Assembly: GCF_012911025.1 (NCBI RefSeq)
Contig: NZ_WUEI01000001.1
Coordinates: 62,001-126,000 of the forward strand
Source of the DNA: Azoarcus sp. TTM-91
Lineage (GTDB): Bacteria; Pseudomonadota; Gammaproteobacteria; Burkholderiales; Rhodocyclaceae
Length of the DNA stretch: 64,000 nt
Direction: 5' to 3'
Below, piece by piece: positions 25,820 to 34,405 of this stretch. The translations under genes and the position numbers were made by a program. Every line of letters begins with the position of its first letter. Positions within the stretch are counted from its first letter, which is position 1. Below the pieces are notes generated by a model, which worked only from the letters and a program-made list of their open reading frames with translations, ran no database searches and had not been told where the DNA came from.

Positions 25820-26000
25820 CTCGGTGACCTCGCGGCGGGGCGCAGGATGGCGCCCGAATCCAGAAGCCGTTTTTATACCTCCATTAACTGACTTACGGTA
25901 TAGCCGGCCGAAAGTCGGCAGGAACACCGCGAGGGAAAAGCCCCGCAGCAGCACCGGGAAGGGCGGCTGCCGCGGGGAAACGCGTCAATCGGGGCGCGGC

Positions 26001-27461
26001 TCAGAAGGGGTACTGGATGCCGCTGTCCATCACGCTGACCCACTGCGTCTGGCTGAAGGCCTCGAAGCTGGCCGGGCCGCCGAAGCGGCTGCCGTTGCCG
26101 GAGGCGCCCATGCCGCCGAAGGGCACCTGGAATTCGTTGTTCACCGTCTGGTCGTTGATGTGCACCATGCCGGCCTTCAGCCGCGAGGCCAGCGCCAGCG
26201 CGCGCGGCACCGAGGCGCTGTGCACCGCGGCGGCGAGGCCGTAGTCGGAGCCGTTCACCAGCGCCACCGCCTCGTCGTCGCTGTCGAACACGGTGATGGG
26301 CGCCACCGGGCCGAAGATTTCCTCCGTCCATGCCGGCATCGCCGGGGTGACGTCCGCCAGCACGGTGGCCGGGTAGAAGCGGCCGTCGCGCTGGCCGCCG
26401 GCCAGCAGCCGCGCGCCCTGCGCCACCGAGCGCGCCACCACCTCGGCCACCTTGTCGGCCTGGCGGTCGTTGATCAGCGGGCCCAGATGCACCGGCCCTG
26501 CAGCCGGGTCGCCCACCACCAGCCTGGCCGCCCGCGCCGCCAGCAGCTCGGCGTAGCGGCCGGCAACCTTGCGATGGACGAGGTGGCGGCCGGCCTGCAT
26601 GCAGATCTGGCCCTGGTGCAGGAAGGCGCCCCAGGCGGCGCAGGAGGCGGCGGATTCCAGGTCGGCGTCGTCCAGGATCACCATCGCGTTGTTGCCGCCC
26701 AGCTCCAGCGACACCTTCTTCAGCATGCGGCCGCAGGTTTCGCCGATCTGGCGGCCGACGGCGGTGGAGCCGGTGAAGGAGATCATCTTCACCGCCGGAT
26801 GGCGCACCAGCGCCTCGCCGGTAGCCGGGCCGCCGGGCAGCACGTGCAGCACGCCGCGCGGCAGGCCGGCGGCCTCGAACAGCTCGGCCAGCAGCAGGCC
26901 GCCGCACACCGCGCTCTGCACATCCGGCTTGAGGATCACCGCGTTGCCCAGGGCCAGCGCCGGCAGCACCGAGCGCAGGCCGAGCAGGATGGGGAAGTTC
27001 CACGGCGCGATCACGCCGACCACGCCGATGGGCACCCGCTGCCAGTAGTTGCGCCGGCCGGGCATGGAGGAGGGAAAGATCTCGCCCACCGCCTGCATCG
27101 GCATGGCCGCCGCCATGTGCGCCTGCTCCACGCTGGCGTTCAGCTCCCACTCGGCCTTGGCCGGGATGGAGCCGCATTCGCGCACGTTCCAATGGTTGAT
27201 GCGTTCGGCATCGGCCTGCAGCAGGCGGGCGAACTCGCGCAGGATGGCGGCGCGGCGGTCGAAGGGCAGCGCCGCCCAGGCGGACTGGGCTTCGCTGGCG
27301 AGGCGGGCGGCGGCGTCCACATCGTCGGCATTGGCGGTGGCGAGCCGGCCCAGGCACTGACCGGTGGCGGGCTCGGTGACGGCGACGCTGTCGCCCCGGC
27401 CGGGCTGCCAGTCGCCGAGGAAGATGCGCTGTTCCCAGCGCGCTGCGGGGGTATCGGTCAT
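26001..27461 (-). CDS. NAD(P)-dependent aldehyde dehydrogenase (benzaldehyde-dehydrogenase-like)
   Basis: A 486-residue aldehyde dehydrogenase oxidising an aldehyde to its acid. Catalytic residues are Asn155 (PWNF), Lys178 (ILKPD), Glu253 (LELGGN) and Cys287 (GQICMQ). FTGSTAVGRQIG (229-240) binds the cofactor. The MQAGRH and NEFQVPFGGMGASGNG stretches recall benzaldehyde/vanillin dehydrogenases. AGGAG precedes the ATG at 27461. It is the last enzyme gene of the oxidation operon, suggesting alcohol to aldehyde (GMC enzyme) to acid, with the final step in the cytosol since no signal peptide is present. Confidence 0.93.
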   Translation of the reverse strand: MTDTPAARWEQRIFLGDWQPGRGDSVAVTEPATGQCLGRLATANADDVDAAARLASEAQSAWAALPFDRRAAILREFARLLQADAERINHWNVRECGSIPAKAEWELNASVEQAHMAAAMPMQAVGEIFPSSMPGRRNYWQRVPIGVVGVIAPWNFPILLGLRSVLPALALGNAVILKPDVQSAVCGGLLLAELFEAAGLPRGVLHVLPGGPATGEALVRHPAVKMISFTGSTAVGRQIGETCGRMLKKVSLELGGNNAMVILDDADLESAASCAAWGAFLHQGQICMQAGRHLVHRKVAGRYAELLAARAARLVVGDPAAGPVHLGPLINDRQADKVAEVVARSVAQGARLLAGGQRDGRFYPATVLADVTPAMPAWTEEIFGPVAPITVFDSDDEAVALVNGSDYGLAAAVHSASVPRALALASRLKAGMVHINDQTVNNEFQVPFGGMGASGNGSRFGGPASFEAFSQTQWVSVMDSGIQYPF

Positions 27462-27487
27462 GGTCGGTTCTCCTGGTCGGGCGGCGT

Positions 27488-29065
27488 TCAGCCTTGGGCG
27501 GCGGTGGGGTGGGCGGCGTTGATGTGGTCGGCGATGTAGCTGGCCAGCGCGTACACCGTTTCCGACGGGTTGTAGCCGATGGAGGTGGGCAGCAGGCTGG
27601 CGTCGGCGATGTAGAGATTGCGCACGTCATGGGTTTCGCCGTGCGGATTCACCACCGTCTTCGCCGGATCGGCCCCCATGCGGCAGGTGCCCTGCGGGTG
27701 GAAGGAGGTGTAGCGGTAGCGCGCCGGCTGGTTCTTCAGGCCGTCGATGACGCGGTCGATATCGGCCGGGCTATCCATCACCAGTGCCCGCGAGCTGGGC
27801 AGGTGGATGCGCCGCGCGCCGGCGGCGAACAGCACCCTGGCGTTGGTCTTGAGGCCGGCCTTCATCGCCTCGAAGTCGGCGTCGTCCACCGTGTAGCGGA
27901 TGTGCTTGGCGCCGTCCTTCCAGCTCACCTCGCCGACGTTCTTGTCGTGGATCAGGGTGATGAGGCGCAGGGTGTTGCGGTAGCGGCTCATGTAGGAGAC
28001 GTAGGGCTTGCCGGTGCCGGGCTCGACCTGGAAGCTGGCTTCCACCGGGTCCTGCACCGCGTTGAGCAGCAGGTAGCCGCCTTCTTCCGGCAGGGTGTAC
28101 TTGTCCACATAGAGCGAGTGGGTGGCGCCGTGGAAGTCGTCCACCGTGTCGTCGAACTCGGCGGTGAGCGACAGCGTGGGGTGGCAGGCGAAGTTCTTGC
28201 CCACCTGCCCGCTGCTGTTGGCGAGCTGACTCTTCTGCAGCAACAGCGGCGTCTGCACCGGCCCGGCGGCGAGGATGACGATGGGCGCATCCACCCGCAG
28301 GTCCGCCTTCTTGCGGCCGCTCGCCGGGTCCACCACCTCCGCCTCGATGCCGCGGGCGACACCGCCTTCGGCCAGCACCCGGGTGGCGCGGGTGTCGGCG
28401 TAGATGCGGGCGCCGTGGGCCACCGCCCAGGGCAGGTAGGTGACCAGCATGGATTGCTTGCGGTCGGACACGCAGCCGGCGAAGCAGAAGCCGGTGAGGC
28501 CGCAATCCTTCACGTTGCGCCTGGCGATGCCGGCGGGGATGCCCAGCTTCTGCAGCCCGCCGTTGATCATCTCCGCGCCTATGCTGGTTTCGTGGGGGCC
28601 GTTCTGGCGGATCTTGAGATTGGCCTCCACTTTGTCGAAGTAGGGCGCCATCACCGCCGGGCTGAGGTTGGAGAGGCCGAACTCCCGCGCCCACAGCTTC
28701 AGGTAGTAGTCCGGCGTGCGGAAACAGAGCGCCGCGTTCACCACGGTGGAGCCGCCCACACAGGCGCCCTGCAGGATGCTGATGTCGCCGTCGGCATTGG
28801 ATTGGCCGCCGTGGTCCTGGTACAGCGTGCCCATGGCGATGGCCATCATCTCGGTGAATTTCTCCGACGGCACGTAAGGGCCGGCTTCCAGCACCACCAC
28901 CGATTTGCCCTGGGCCGCCAGTTCGTAGGCGGTGATGGCGCCGCCGGCGCCGGAGCCGACGATCACCGCGTCGGCCTTGAGGTGCAGCTTGCGCTGCCTG
29001 ATGTCCGCAGCCTGGGTGAGCTTGAGGCCGTGGGGCGGCACGATTGCGATCTTCTTCCGGGTCAT
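27488..29065 (-). CDS. GMC-family FAD-dependent oxidoreductase (large subunit)
   Basis: A 525-residue GMC flavoenzyme. The FAD-binding motif is VIVGSGAGGAITAYELA (about 34-50), followed by GGSTVVNAALCFR. The C-terminal region has FHPQGTCRMG, with the catalytic His, and IGYNPSETVYALA, with the catalytic Asn position. It probably oxidises an alcohol or sugar. It has no signal peptide and is preceded by the Tat-signal small subunit, with which it would be co-exported. I start at 29065 (GAGAGA upstream). An ATG at 29086 overlapping the upstream stop is equally possible and adds 7 residues. Confidence 0.92.
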   Translation of the reverse strand: MTRKKIAIVPPHGLKLTQAADIRQRKLHLKADAVIVGSGAGGAITAYELAAQGKSVVVLEAGPYVPSEKFTEMMAIAMGTLYQDHGGQSNADGDISILQGACVGGSTVVNAALCFRTPDYYLKLWAREFGLSNLSPAVMAPYFDKVEANLKIRQNGPHETSIGAEMINGGLQKLGIPAGIARRNVKDCGLTGFCFAGCVSDRKQSMLVTYLPWAVAHGARIYADTRATRVLAEGGVARGIEAEVVDPASGRKKADLRVDAPIVILAAGPVQTPLLLQKSQLANSSGQVGKNFACHPTLSLTAEFDDTVDDFHGATHSLYVDKYTLPEEGGYLLLNAVQDPVEASFQVEPGTGKPYVSYMSRYRNTLRLITLIHDKNVGEVSWKDGAKHIRYTVDDADFEAMKAGLKTNARVLFAAGARRIHLPSSRALVMDSPADIDRVIDGLKNQPARYRYTSFHPQGTCRMGADPAKTVVNPHGETHDVRNLYIADASLLPTSIGYNPSETVYALASYIADHINAAHPTAAQG

Positions 29066-29082
29066 CTGGGTTCTCTCGCGGG

Positions 29083-29709
29083 TCATTGGGGCAGCGGCCG
29101 GGCGGCCTGCGGCAGGGGCGCGTTGCCGAGGGATTCCAGCCCCCATTTGCGCGTCACCGGGCCGTCGTAGCCCAGCGGCGCCCAGGTCGGCGGGTTGGCC
29201 CAGTAGGCGAGGCCGACCAGCTTCTTCAGCCCCATCGCCAGCGCCCGCTGCGGCACCTCGGGTGAATCCGCCCATTCGTCGCAGAAGCGCGCCGCCTCGG
29301 CATCGCCCAGCGCGCTGAAGCGCTTGCCGTAGCGCGCCTGCGGGCCGTCGTCGAAGTAGCGCACGCCGCCCTTCAGCCCTTGCAGGATGTGCGGCTCCAT
29401 GGTCGCCAGCAGGGCGGCGTCCAGCGTCTGCATCACCGGGATCTGCGCGGTGGGCACCAGCGCGCTGCCGTCGGTGGGCAGCATCACCGCCAGCAGGCGC
29501 TGGAATACCGCGTGTTCGTCCGCGCTCATCACCTTGATGCCCTCCGGCAGCGCGGCCTGGGCAGCACCGGGAGCGAGCAGGCCGGCACCGGCGGCGGCGC
29601 CGGCCGCGGCCAGGCCGAAGCGCAGGAAGGCGCGCCTGTCCATGCGCTGTATCTGCGCCAGCGCCTGCAGCGTGTGCGGATGCAGGCTGGTGGAAATGGG
29701 TTCGGGCAT
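29083..29709 (-). CDS. Gluconate 2-dehydrogenase subunit 3 family protein, Tat signal
   Basis: A 208-residue small subunit of membrane-bound GMC dehydrogenases. The N-terminus has a twin-arginine signal, DRRAFLRFGLAAAGAAAG, ending near AAQAALP. The mature part shows SADEHAVFQRLLAVMLPTDG and a C-terminal AMGLKKLVGLAYWANP, typical of subunit 3. It acts as export escort and structural partner of the GMC flavoprotein encoded next. AGGAGA precedes the ATG at 29709. No cytochrome c subunit gene follows, unlike the classical three-subunit gluconate or fructose dehydrogenases. Confidence 0.88.
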   Translation of the reverse strand: MPEPISTSLHPHTLQALAQIQRMDRRAFLRFGLAAAGAAAGAGLLAPGAAQAALPEGIKVMSADEHAVFQRLLAVMLPTDGSALVPTAQIPVMQTLDAALLATMEPHILQGLKGGVRYFDDGPQARYGKRFSALGDAEAARFCDEWADSPEVPQRALAMGLKKLVGLAYWANPPTWAPLGYDGPVTRKWGLESLGNAPLPQAARPLPQ

Positions 29710-29740
29710 TGTCTTGTCTCCTGTTGTGGTCGGTCTGGTC

Positions 29741-29767
29741 GGCGGCGGGGGAATCGCCCCCGCCGCC
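29741..29767. other. 11-bp intra-operon hairpin
   Basis: GGCGGCGGGGG at 29741-29751 pairs perfectly with CCCCCGCCGCC at 29757-29767 (5-nt loop). It lies between the channel gene (ends 29849) and the small-subunit gene (starts 29709). Without a T-run it is more likely an mRNA-stabilising or partial-termination element that adjusts subunit ratios. Confidence 0.5.
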
Positions 29768-29848
29768 TGCCGGCCGTCTCCTGGGGAACGGCCGGGCGGG
29801 AGCGGCCGCTCGCTCCCTCGCCTGGGTGCGGCCCTGGCGGGCCGCGCC

Positions 29849-30766
29849 TCAGAACACCTTCAGCAGCCGCAGGTTGAAGCGGCTGGATTCACGCGCGCCG
29901 TTCTCCACCCGCAGCGCCTGGCCGTACTGCGCCTGCAGCTGCACGGTGGGAGCGACGAAGGTGGCGAAGGTGAGGAGCCAGCGGTCGTTGCGCAGGCGGT
30001 CGTCCTGGCGCACGCCGTCCAGCTTCGTCTCGCCGCCGTAGTCGCGGTAATAGGAGACGGCGGCGTGGGTGGAGGGGGAGAAGAGGTAGCGCAGGTGGGC
30101 CTGCAGGCCGTAGCTGGGGTCCTGCTTGCGCTTCATGCCGAGAAAGTCGTCGTTCTCGCCATACACCGCGTATTCGCCGATCAGGTCCAGCATGAAATTG
30201 GCCGGCAGCGCGGTGACGTAGCCGGCCTGGAAGATGCCCTTCCAGCGGTTCTCGCCGACGTTCACCGGGCCCTTGTCGTCGTCATAGCTGCCGACCGGGA
30301 TGGAGACGAAGGCCGACAGGCCCAGCCAGCGTTTCTCCTCGGCCTGGTTCACCAGCCACAGCGTGCCGCCGACCAGCGGATCGCCGACGCCGCTGGCGGA
30401 GGTGGAGGAGAGGCCGGCGAAGGGCGTCTTCAGCCGCACGGTACCGAAGGGCAGGATGAGCTGCGGATCGATCACGTAGTCGCCCAGCCTGGCGTAATGC
30501 ACCCAGCGCAGCAGGCCGATGTCGGTCTCCAGACGGAAGCGGCCGGGCAGCTTGTCGCCGCCGGCGTAGTAGGCGTCGCGCTCGGTGTGCTGCAGGTAGA
30601 GGATGCCGAGGTCGGTGCCCGGCGGCAGCGCCGCGTAGTCGCCGGGGTCGGTGGCGATTTCCGCCGCGCCGGCGCCGCCGGCAAGCAGGCCCAGGCTGGC
30701 GAGCAGGGCAAGGGTCAGGGATGCGGGGCGCGAACGCCCGCGGCCGCAGCAGGATGACCTGTGCAT
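29849..30766 (-). CDS. Outer-membrane channel, MetA-pathway-of-phenol-degradation family
   Basis: A 305-residue protein with a signal peptide (basic n-region, then LTLALLASLGLLAGG, cleavage after GAGA near residue 35). The rest is alternating short amphipathic strands ending in a terminal Phe (LRLLKVF), as in outer-membrane beta-barrels. FGTVRLKTPFAGLSS and FVSIPVGSYDDDKGPVN match the PF13557-type family found in aromatic and terpenoid catabolic operons, probably for hydrophobic substrate uptake. GAGGAG precedes the ATG at 30766. It is the first gene behind the -24/-12 promoter. Confidence 0.85.
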   Translation of the reverse strand: MHRSSCCGRGRSRPASLTLALLASLGLLAGGAGAAEIATDPGDYAALPPGTDLGILYLQHTERDAYYAGGDKLPGRFRLETDIGLLRWVHYARLGDYVIDPQLILPFGTVRLKTPFAGLSSTSASGVGDPLVGGTLWLVNQAEEKRWLGLSAFVSIPVGSYDDDKGPVNVGENRWKGIFQAGYVTALPANFMLDLIGEYAVYGENDDFLGMKRKQDPSYGLQAHLRYLFSPSTHAAVSYYRDYGGETKLDGVRQDDRLRNDRWLLTFATFVAPTVQLQAQYGQALRVENGARESSRFNLRLLKVF

Positions 30767-30829
30767 GGGTGGAGTCTCCTCGTTGTTTTGGCTTTGCGGG
30801 TACCGTCTGCGCGGCCCCGTGCCATGCAT

Positions 30830-30845
30830 GGCAAGGAGTGTTCCA
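30830..30845 (-). promoter_or_regulatory. Sigma54 (-24/-12) promoter of the oxidation operon
   Basis: On the minus strand TGGAACACTCCTTGCC matches the sigma54 consensus TGGCAC(G)-N4-TTGC(W), including both invariant GG and GC pairs at correct spacing. Transcription would start near 30819, giving a 5' leader of about 53 nt before the channel gene. The operon ends beside a sigma54-dependent activator gene. Confidence 0.75.
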
Positions 30846-30934
30846 GCCCTGTTCTCCGCCGCGAATCGAGGCGGTTTCCCTTTTCTGATCAGCGGCTTGT
30901 GGGGAAGGCGGCGGCCGCCTGCCGGACGCAGGGC

Positions 30935-30981
30935 CGTCTCAGCCGTCTCCGGCTGAGACGATCGGTCTCAGTTTGAGACCG
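30935..30981. promoter_or_regulatory. Two tandem palindromes, candidate upstream activator sites
   Basis: CGTCTCAGCC (30935-30944) and GGCTGAGACG (30951-30960) form one perfect dyad. CGGTCTCA (30963-30970) and TGAGACCG (30974-30981) form a second. Both share the GTCTCA/TGAGAC core and lie about 90-135 nt upstream of the -24/-12 element, the usual place for enhancer-binding protein sites. They also follow the YfaQ-like stop (30999) but lack a T-run, so a terminator is less likely. Confidence 0.65.
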
Positions 30982-30998
30982 GCGCGCCGCCGGACCCC

Positions 30999-32714
30999 TC
31001 AGTCGAAGCTGCCGCCCGTCAGCCGCCGCGCCCAGCGCTCCACCAGCTCCTCGTCCTGGCTCGCCGGGTGGTGGCGCAGGCCGAGGTGCAGGTATTCGTG
31101 GGCCAGGGTGATGCGGTCCTCCACCGTCTGCAGCTCGCGCACATGGATGCGGCCGCGGTCCAGCTCGGAGAAGGGCGTGCCCCAGGCCAGCCGGCACACC
31201 AGCGGCGGCGAGGCCGGCGGGCGGAAGCCGGGCAGATCGGCGAGCTGGCGGTGCCATTGCGGCGCCTGCGCCTGCAGCCAGCGCTCCGCCTGCTCCAGCC
31301 GTTCGCAGGGCAGGCCGGCGGGATCGCGGCTGGCGGCAAGGTCGGCGGCGGGAAAAGCCCGCCGCAGGATGGCATCCCACGGCGTACCGGCGCGGCCGGC
31401 GGCCTGGGCCTCGCGCCACACCAGGCGGCCCGGCCCCGGCGTGTCCAGGTGATAGCCCACCGGCGCGCCGCGCAACACCAGGTCGGTAGTGAAGGCCGCC
31501 ACCGCCAGCGCCGCCGCCGACGGCGGATTGGCCGACACCCGCTGGCTGCGGCTGCTGTCGGCGATGGCCAGGCAGTTGCCCTCGCGCCGCGCCTCGTTGA
31601 ACAGGTAGCTGCGTATCACCACCGCCAGCGCGCGCGCCGCCTCGGTGTCGCTGGCGTCGGCCTCGCGGTCCAGCACGCGGGCGACGTATTCATCCACGCC
31701 GAAGCGGCCGGAGACCACTGGCCGGCCGGCCTGCTGCACCAGCCGCATCTGGCCGCTGGCGAGGAAGGGCAGGGCGACGCCGTTGTCGAACACCGCCACA
31801 TGGCGGCCGCGCAGCGGGCCGGGCCGCGCCGCCTTGCCGCCGGGCAGTTCCACCCGCGCGAGCGGATAGCGGCTGAAGAACGCCACCTCCACGCAGCCGG
31901 GTGCTAGCGCCGCCTCGCCCTGCGGCAAGGCCGCCGCCAGCGTGGCGCCGTGGCGCGCCAGCACCTGCTGGCCGGTGCCGCTGCCGGCGAACCACAGCGG
32001 CGTGCCATCCACCAGCCAGCCGGCGCCGCCGCCGTAGCGCTCGCGCGTGCCGGGGCGGAACCAGGAGAAGGTCTTGATGCGCAGCCGCCCGCCCAGCTCG
32101 CGCACCGCGCCGGCCTCGCCGCCGGAGCCGAAGGTGCGCGCCAGCAGCACCTGCGCCGCCTGCTCCCGCGCCCGCGCCGGCACCGCCTCCAGCGCGAAGA
32201 TGAGCTCCGCCGGGCTCACCAGCGTCTCCGGCCGCATCGCCGCCAGCTCCGCCAGCCAAGGCGCGCCGGGTGCCCGCGCGGTCCAGAAATCGCGCCAGCC
32301 GGCGGCCTGCAGCCCCAGCCGCGCCGGCTCGAAGAACAGCCCGCAGGAGGACACCAGCGCCGCATCCCGGCCGATGGCGCCACCGCGCTCGCAGCAATAG
32401 TGCTCTTCCTCGCGCAGCCGGCGGCTGGCGGCATCGTTGCCGGAACCGGCGCGGCAGACGTAATCCGGCGCCGCGCCGCCGCTCTCCGCCAGCCAGGCGA
32501 ACACGAAGAGCTTCCACAGGCTGCCCAGCGGCACCCGGGCCGCCACCGCCTGCCCGTCCACCGGCTGGCCGTCGGCCGCATAGGCGCGCGTCATCAGCTC
32601 GCCTGAGAGCGGGTCGCGGTAGGCCAGCTCCAGCGCCGGCGCGGCGAGGCTGGCCGCGCCGGCGGCCATCAGGGCCAAACCGCCGAAAATGCGGGCAAGG
32701 CGAAGCGGAATCAT
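30999..32714 (-). CDS. yfaQ: DUF2300 (YfaQ-like) exported protein with peptidoglycan-enzyme-like signatures
   Basis: A 571-residue protein with a signal peptide (about residues 1-26). The first half has Ser65-Leu-Trp-Lys68, Ser122-Ser-Cys and Lys214-Thr-Phe in the order of the SxxK, SxN and KTG boxes of penicillin-binding proteins. From Asp341, DEYVARVLDREADASDTEAA then RALAVVIRSYLF closely resembles a SpoIID/LytB amidase-enhancer domain. At the C-terminus His539-Glu-Tyr-Leu-His543 is an HExxH zinc-protease motif. YfaQ belongs to the alpha2-macroglobulin (YfaS) gene set. Activity is unproven; the motif reading is mine. No clear ribosome site precedes the start at 32714. Confidence 0.82.
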   Translation of the reverse strand: MIPLRLARIFGGLALMAAGAASLAAPALELAYRDPLSGELMTRAYAADGQPVDGQAVAARVPLGSLWKLFVFAWLAESGGAAPDYVCRAGSGNDAASRRLREEEHYCCERGGAIGRDAALVSSCGLFFEPARLGLQAAGWRDFWTARAPGAPWLAELAAMRPETLVSPAELIFALEAVPARAREQAAQVLLARTFGSGGEAGAVRELGGRLRIKTFSWFRPGTRERYGGGAGWLVDGTPLWFAGSGTGQQVLARHGATLAAALPQGEAALAPGCVEVAFFSRYPLARVELPGGKAARPGPLRGRHVAVFDNGVALPFLASGQMRLVQQAGRPVVSGRFGVDEYVARVLDREADASDTEAARALAVVIRSYLFNEARREGNCLAIADSSRSQRVSANPPSAAALAVAAFTTDLVLRGAPVGYHLDTPGPGRLVWREAQAAGRAGTPWDAILRRAFPAADLAASRDPAGLPCERLEQAERWLQAQAPQWHRQLADLPGFRPPASPPLVCRLAWGTPFSELDRGRIHVRELQTVEDRITLAHEYLHLGLRHHPASQDEELVERWARRLTGGSFD

Positions 32715-32913
32715 GGAAAGGTGCGAGGCAGATTGAGCCGAAGCATGATGTCCGCCCACCGCGACGCTTGTCCACCTATCGCCGGCCCCTCCCACCACCG
32801 GCCAGCTTGACGCTGCCAGCTGCGGGGCGTCCAATCGGCGCGATGCCTGCCCCCAAGGCGGCAGCGCTCCGCAGCGCTTGCATGCCCTCCGCTTCCCTTT
32901 TCCTCCCCCGCAG

Positions 32914-34338
32914 ATGAGCACCCAGAACCTGATTCTCAACACCGACAGCTACAAGCTCAGCCACTACCTGCAGTACCCGCCGGGCACCGAGTTCATCAGC
33001 AGCTACATCGAATCCCGCGGCGGGGAGTTGGAGGACGTGCTGTTCTTCGGCCTGCAGGCCTTCCTCAAGGCCTACCTCGCCCAGCCGCTCACCAGCGCCG
33101 ATGTAGACGAGGCGGAAGCGGTGGCGCAGGCCCACGTCGGCCTCTTCAACCGCGCCGGCTGGGAGCGCCTGCTGCAGAAACACGGCGGCCGCCTGCCGCT
33201 GGAGATCGAGGCCCTGCCTGAAGGCACGGTGCTGGGCACCCACATCCCGCTGCTGCAGTTGCGCAACACCGACGCCGAGTTCTTCTGGCTGCCCAGCTAC
33301 CTGGAAACCGCGCTGCTGCGCGCGGTGTGGTACCCGACCACGGTGGCCAGCCTGAGCTTCGCCTGCAAGCGCATCCTGCGCGCCTACCTGGACGAGACCG
33401 CCGACGACCCGGACGCGGTGCTGCCCTTCCAGCTGCACGACTTCGGCGCCCGCGGCGCCTCCACCGAGGAAGCCGCCGGCCTGGGCGGCGCCGCCCACCT
33501 GCTCAACTTCCTCGGCACCGACACCGTGTCCGCGCTGCTGGTCGCCCGCCGCTACTACGGCGAAGCCATAGCCGGCTTCAGCATCCCGGCCAGCGAGCAC
33601 AGCACCATGACCGCCTGGGGCCGCGCCGGCGAGGCCGATGCCTACCGCAACATCATCCAACGCTTCGCCGGCCCGGGCAGGATCGTCGCCTTCGTGGTGG
33701 ACAGCTACGACCTGTGGAACGCGGTGGACAACATCGTCGGCGCCGAGCTGCGGCCGCTGATAGCGCAAAGCGGCGGCCGCATCGTCATCCGCCCGGACAG
33801 CGGCGATCCGGAGCAGGTGCTGCCCGAGCTGATAGAGCGGCTGATGGCGCGCTTCGGCTTCCACACCAACGCCAAGGGCTACCGGGTGCTGCCCGACTTC
33901 CTCCGCGTGATCCAGGGCGACGGCGTGCATCTGGGCAGCCTGCCGGGCATTCTCGGCGCCCTGAAGGCGCGCGGGCTGTCCACCGAGAACAGCGCCTTCG
34001 GCATGGGCGGCGGCCTGCTGCAGCGGGTGAACCGCGACACCATGCGCTGGGCGATGAAGGCCAGCGAGGCGGTGATCAACGGCCGGCCGCGGGAGATCTA
34101 CAAGGACCCGGTGACCGATCCCGGCAAGCGCAGCAAATCCGGCCGCTGGGCAGTGGTAGCCGGCGCGGACGGCTGCGAGGCGCTGCGGGTGGAAGCCTTG
34201 GCCGGCCGCGCCAACCTGCTGCGCCCGGTGTTCCGCGACGGCGAGCTGCTGGTGGATGACAGCTTCGCCGACATCCGCGCCCGCGCGGCGGAAGGGCTGG
34301 CGGCCAGCCCGGCGCGCAGGCGCGCGCCTACGGCGTAG
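32914..34338 (+). CDS. nadV: Nicotinamide phosphoribosyltransferase
   Basis: A 474-residue NAMPT-type enzyme making NMN from nicotinamide and PRPP for NAD salvage. The N-terminus has LNTDSYKLSHYLQYP. Residues matching human NAMPT are Asp203 (GTDTV; human D219), His229 (EHST; H247), and Arg293 and Asp295 (IRPDSGDP; R311, D313). The HDFGARG segment also matches. The spacing is collinear with the human enzyme, so nicotinamide rather than nicotinate is the expected substrate. The ATG at 32914 has no strong ribosome site. It is divergent from yfaQ with no functional link visible. Confidence 0.92.
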   Translation: MSTQNLILNTDSYKLSHYLQYPPGTEFISSYIESRGGELEDVLFFGLQAFLKAYLAQPLTSADVDEAEAVAQAHVGLFNRAGWERLLQKHGGRLPLEIEALPEGTVLGTHIPLLQLRNTDAEFFWLPSYLETALLRAVWYPTTVASLSFACKRILRAYLDETADDPDAVLPFQLHDFGARGASTEEAAGLGGAAHLLNFLGTDTVSALLVARRYYGEAIAGFSIPASEHSTMTAWGRAGEADAYRNIIQRFAGPGRIVAFVVDSYDLWNAVDNIVGAELRPLIAQSGGRIVIRPDSGDPEQVLPELIERLMARFGFHTNAKGYRVLPDFLRVIQGDGVHLGSLPGILGALKARGLSTENSAFGMGGGLLQRVNRDTMRWAMKASEAVINGRPREIYKDPVTDPGKRSKSGRWAVVAGADGCEALRVEALAGRANLLRPVFRDGELLVDDSFADIRARAAEGLAASPARRRAPTA

Positions 34339-34359
34339 ACCCAACCACGGCCTGAACCG

Positions 34360-34385
34360 CCGCCGCACGGCCCGCCGTGCGGCGG
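34360..34385. terminator. Bidirectional terminator between nadV and the MscS gene
   Basis: CCGCCGCACGG at 34360-34370 pairs perfectly with CCGTGCGGCGG at 34375-34385, loop CCCG. It lies between the convergent ends at 34338 (plus) and 34406 (minus). Confidence 0.65.
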
Positions 34386-34405
34386 TCCTGCGTCGCGGCC
34401 GCGCC

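Noticed and set aside
30930..30985. Tandem palindromes read as the terminator of yfaQ
   Set aside because: Neither dyad is followed by a T-run on the minus strand, and both share a core and sit at enhancer distance from a -24/-12 promoter. Activator sites are the better reading, though termination is not excluded.
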